NCBI RefSeq assembly: GCF_014193895.1
Contig: NZ_BLZR01000001.1
Coordinates: forward strand, 1,054,001 to 1,118,000
DNA length: 64,000 bases
Direction of reading: 5' to 3'
Source of the DNA: Clostridium fungisolvens
GTDB lineage: Bacteria > Bacillota > Clostridia > Clostridiales > Clostridiaceae
The notes under the pieces are model-generated. The model made no database searches and was not told where the DNA came from. It worked only from the letters and a program-made list of their open reading frames with translations. Made by a program: the position numbers and the translations under genes. Numbering within the stretch: the first letter of the stretch is position 1; every line of letters starts with the position of its first letter. Of the stretch, positions 61,970-64,000 are shown piece by piece.

Positions 61970-62127
61970 AATATCTAATCTCCTCTTTTAATTGATACAG
62001 CTATGAGTCATAAGGCTTCGTCATAAAGATTTTTCTATAATTATAATTCCAAACTGAGATAACAATTTATACATGAATATGAAGAGGAGAATATCCGTTA
62101 AAAATTAAAAATAAAATAATATTTTTA

Positions 62128-62158
62128 TTGACATGGAGCCAGATTTAGGTTTTATAGT
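62128..62158 (+). promoter_or_regulatory. Promoter with 19-bp spacer upstream of the MerR-type gene
   Basis: TTGACA, 19-nt spacer, TATAGT. The overlong spacer is characteristic of promoters remodelled by MerR-family activators and suggests autoregulation. It also means translation cannot begin at the upstream in-frame ATG at 62133. Confidence 0.6.
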
Positions 62159-62207
62159 TAAATTAATGAATATGAGATTGGAAAAATATTTTTCTATGGA
62201 GGCAAAT

Positions 62208-62597
62208 ATGGATATTGGAGAATTTTCAAAAATCACAGCTATAGCAATTGATACACTGAGGTATTATGACAAGATTAAATTACTAATTCCAGCAAAAGTA
62301 AATTCCAGAAGAATGTATACTGAAGAAGATGTTGAAAAGGCTTTAATTATAATAAAACTTAAAAAACTTAACTTTTCCCTTGATGAGATAAAAGCTTTTT
62401 TTGAATTAGAGAAAAATATAGAGCAGAGTGAAGAAATAAATGACGAGAGCGTAAAGGAAATAGAGGTTTGTCTTAAGATGATTGAATTGAAATACAAGGA
62501 TATAGAAAGACAAGAAGAGGAACTTAGAATAGTTAAAACTGCTTTGAATAAGATGATTATTAAAACTAATAGTCTAATTAAAAACAGATGTTGTTGA
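62208..62597 (+). CDS. MerR-family transcriptional regulator
   Basis: 129 residues from the ATG at 62208, 5 nt after TGGAGG. MDIGEFSKITAIAIDTLRYYDKIKLLIPAKVNSRRMYTEEDVEKALIIIKLKKLNFSLDEIKAFF is a full MerR winged helix; a long coiled coil follows (about 70-120). The short C-terminus ends in NRCC with adjacent cysteines, which could bind metal or sense thiols (speculative). The membrane protein gene 33 nt downstream is the likely target. Confidence 0.88.
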   Translation: MDIGEFSKITAIAIDTLRYYDKIKLLIPAKVNSRRMYTEEDVEKALIIIKLKKLNFSLDEIKAFFELEKNIEQSEEINDESVKEIEVCLKMIELKYKDIERQEEELRIVKTALNKMIIKTNSLIKNRCC

Positions 62598-62629
62598 AAC
62601 GTTGAAATCAAATTAGAGAAGGTGTTTGT

Positions 62630-62953
62630 ATGAATATTGTATTCGTTGTAATAACTGTGCTCTATGGACTGTTGAGTATAATTGCTGGAGCGCTTGGTCT
62701 CAAACAAAAGAAGAGTTCAAGGTTAGCTACATTAATGATGATAACTGGTGGAGTGCTATTAATTGTGTCAGTGTTGATTACGAAAAATAACTTGATTTTA
62801 TCAGCAATAACTCTATTAGTTGGGCTAGTTCTTAATCATATATCTGCAATACTTAGTGGAATTAAGATTTATGGGAAAATAAATGTAGGACATCATATTA
62901 TAAGACTTATAATATCTGCGGCAGTGATAATTTTATATTTTTTTATTCTTTAG
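62630..62953 (+). CDS. Small membrane protein downstream of the MerR-type regulator
   Basis: 107 residues with four hydrophobic segments (FVVITVLYGLLSIIAGALG, LATLMMITGGVLLIVSVLI, LILSAITLLVGLVLNHISAIL, IIRLIISAAVIILYFFIL). No known motif; size fits a small-molecule exporter subunit or DUF. The last codons (FFIL stop) coincide with the TTTTTTATTCTTTAG start of a family A repeat, so the C-terminus may be repeat-derived. Confidence 0.7.
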   Translation: MNIVFVVITVLYGLLSIIAGALGLKQKKSSRLATLMMITGGVLLIVSVLITKNNLILSAITLLVGLVLNHISAILSGIKIYGKINVGHHIIRLIISAAVIILYFFIL

Positions 62954-63126
62954 GAATTTATATCTCAATTATATCTATGGATAATTATGCGAACAGACTT
63001 AAGACATAATTTAAGTAAAAGAATAAAAAAAGAAGAATATGTCGCCTGTAAGATTCTTCTCATACGTTCAGAAAAGGCAGATGCGCAAAAAAATCCACTA
63101 AAGAAGATCACTTTAGCGAATTTTTC
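62938..63126 (+). repeat. Dispersed repeat family A, full-length copy 3
   Basis: Closely matches copies at 12495 and 39681 over about 185 bp: TTTTTTATTCTTTAGG, TGGATAATTATGCGAACAGA, ATGTCGCCTGTAAGATTCTT and AAGGCAGATGCGC, ending in CTAAAG / CTTTAG hairpin and T5. It overlaps the stop codon of the gene before it and probably supplies its terminator. The rest of the gap to 63273 shows no ORF. Confidence 0.85.
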
Positions 63127-63273
63127 ATAATAATGGTATAATTTTCATAGTAGTGTACAGGTTCTTTTAGTCAGTTGTTATTTTGTTCACGCTGGAAAAT
63201 TATTAGATACTAGAATTTTAGAACAAGTATGAATTGATTTTTGCATTGAAGAACCTAAGTGTAAGGAGAAATT

Positions 63274-63948
63274 ATGTATAAGATAATGATAATAGAAGAT
63301 GAAGAAAAGATAAGAAATATAATAACAGATTCTCTTAAAAAATGGGGATTTGACATTTACTCTGTTGAAGATTTTAGTAATGTGGTTGGAGAATTTGTAA
63401 GTTATTCCCCAAGTCTTGTACTAATGGATATAAACCTACCAGTATTTGATGGGTTTCATTGGTGTAATCAAATAAGAAATATATCAAAGGTGCCAGTATT
63501 ATTCTTATCTTCAAGAAACACAAATATGGACATTGTAATGGCTGTAAATATGGGTGGAGATGATTATATAACTAAGCCTTTCTCTATGGAGGTATTGATA
63601 GCCAAGATTAATGCTGTTTTGAGACGAACTTATTCTTACTCTGATGCTTCAATTGATGTAATAAATTATAATGGTGTATTACTTTCACTTAAAGATAATA
63701 CGCTACTCTATGAAAATAAAAGTACTGAACTCACAAAAAACGAATTTAAAATACTATACGTACTGATGAAAAATCATGAAAGAATAGTAAGTAGAGAAAA
63801 AATCATGCAGGAACTATGGGAAGATGAGAGTTTTATAGATGATAATACTTTAACAGTAAACATAAATAGGTTAAGAAGGAAGTTAAATGAGATAGGGTTA
63901 GGGGAATATATAAAAACAGTAAAGAATCAGGGGTATATGATAAAATGA
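63274..63948 (+). CDS. OmpR-family response regulator, GraR/BceR-like
   Basis: 224 residues. Receiver domain with acidic pocket IIEDEE (about 7-11), phospho-acceptor Asp52 (LVLMDINLP) and Lys101 (DDYITKPFS). The C-terminal winged helix has ELTKNEFKILYVLMKNHERIVSREKIMQELWED and DDNTLTVNINRLRRKL. Sequence style matches regulators of BceAB-type antimicrobial-peptide detoxification systems. AAGGAG precedes the start; the ATGA overlap with the next gene indicates coupling to its sensor kinase. Confidence 0.92.
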   Translation: MYKIMIIEDEEKIRNIITDSLKKWGFDIYSVEDFSNVVGEFVSYSPSLVLMDINLPVFDGFHWCNQIRNISKVPVLFLSSRNTNMDIVMAVNMGGDDYITKPFSMEVLIAKINAVLRRTYSYSDASIDVINYNGVLLSLKDNTLLYENKSTELTKNEFKILYVLMKNHERIVSREKIMQELWEDESFIDDNTLTVNINRLRRKLNEIGLGEYIKTVKNQGYMIK

Positions 63949-64000
63949 GCTTTTTTAGATATTTAAAAGAAAGTTTGAGGTTTTTAGTTTTTTATGTAAT
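63945..64000 (+). CDS. Sensor histidine kinase, N-terminal fragment (runs off window)
   Basis: Starts at the ATG overlapping the response regulator stop. The 18 codons visible (MSFFRYLKESLRFLVFYV) are a short basic segment leading into a membrane helix, as in intramembrane-sensing BceS-type kinases. Identity rests on position and this start only. Confidence 0.6.
   Translation, partial: MSFFRYLKESLRFLVFYV

Noticed and set aside
62133..62207. Upstream ATG giving a 25-residue longer MerR protein
   Set aside because: It lies between the -35 and -10 boxes and lacks a Shine-Dalgarno. The MerR domain begins exactly at the 62208 ATG.
1..64000. tRNA, rRNA, prophage or IS transposase genes
   Set aside because: No tRNA T-arm motifs, rRNA segments, integrases or transposases were recognised in any frame.

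Overview
The window is AT-rich, with strong Shine-Dalgarno sites (AGGAGG, GGGAGG, GAGGTG), several TTG starts, a gerA-type spore germination operon, a collagen-like spore-surface protein, an NfnAB-type electron-bifurcating transhydrogenase and Firmicute RNA switches (SAM-I, guanine, PyrR loops). Together these indicate an anaerobic endospore former, most likely a Clostridium. This is chromosomal housekeeping and accessory DNA. I see no phage, plasmid, rRNA, tRNA or CRISPR.

Layout. 1-6.4 kb: tail of an FAD-dependent dehydrogenase, a SUV3-like RNA helicase, a histidine phosphatase and a KimA-type potassium importer. 6.4-9.2 kb: SAM-I riboswitch, then metA and hom. 9.4-12.5 kb: a DUF2264 protein, a TtcA-like enzyme behind a perfect palindrome, and a 44-residue protein. 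12.9-18.7 kb: gerKA-KC-KB convergent with a BclA-like glycoprotein gene. 19-27.1 kb: SRAP protein, then a nucleobase block (guanine riboswitch, xpt, a four-gene BMP/ABC nucleoside importer, and pyrP behind two PyrR loops). 27.1-29.3 kb: PhoU-like protein and Pit transporter behind Pho-box-like repeats. 29.4-39.6 kb: scattered single genes (GDPD, LacI regulator, Mrr-like membrane protein, small secreted or unknown proteins, glutamine-amidotransferase-type hydrolase, PhzF, acyltransferase, hydroxyacid dehydrogenase, YjdF). 40-52.3 kb: SNF2 helicase with SWIM finger, ABC-F ATPase, nitronate monooxygenase, AI-2E permease, nfnAB, Na+/H+ antiporter. 53.3-61.3 kb: a quinate/shikimate-type cluster (YdiB-like dehydrogenase, MFS, type I dehydroquinase, divergent LysR, Fe-S flavin enoate reductase, second MFS). 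61.4-64 kb: secreted protein, MerR regulator with a membrane partner, and the start of a two-component system.

The most notable system is the 53.3-61.3 kb cluster. It resembles the E. coli ydiM/ydiN/ydiB/aroD set but adds a clostridial enoate reductase. The same 25-bp dyad lies upstream of the catabolic operon, centred about 65 bp before its predicted start site, and upstream of the lysR gene. My inference is that quinate or shikimate is imported, interconverted, and its ring C=C reduced as an electron sink.

The second theme is at least three families of short, palindromic, terminator-bearing dispersed repeats. Copies sit between the SAM riboswitch and metA, between the guanine riboswitch and xpt, and at gene ends where they supply stop codons or terminators.
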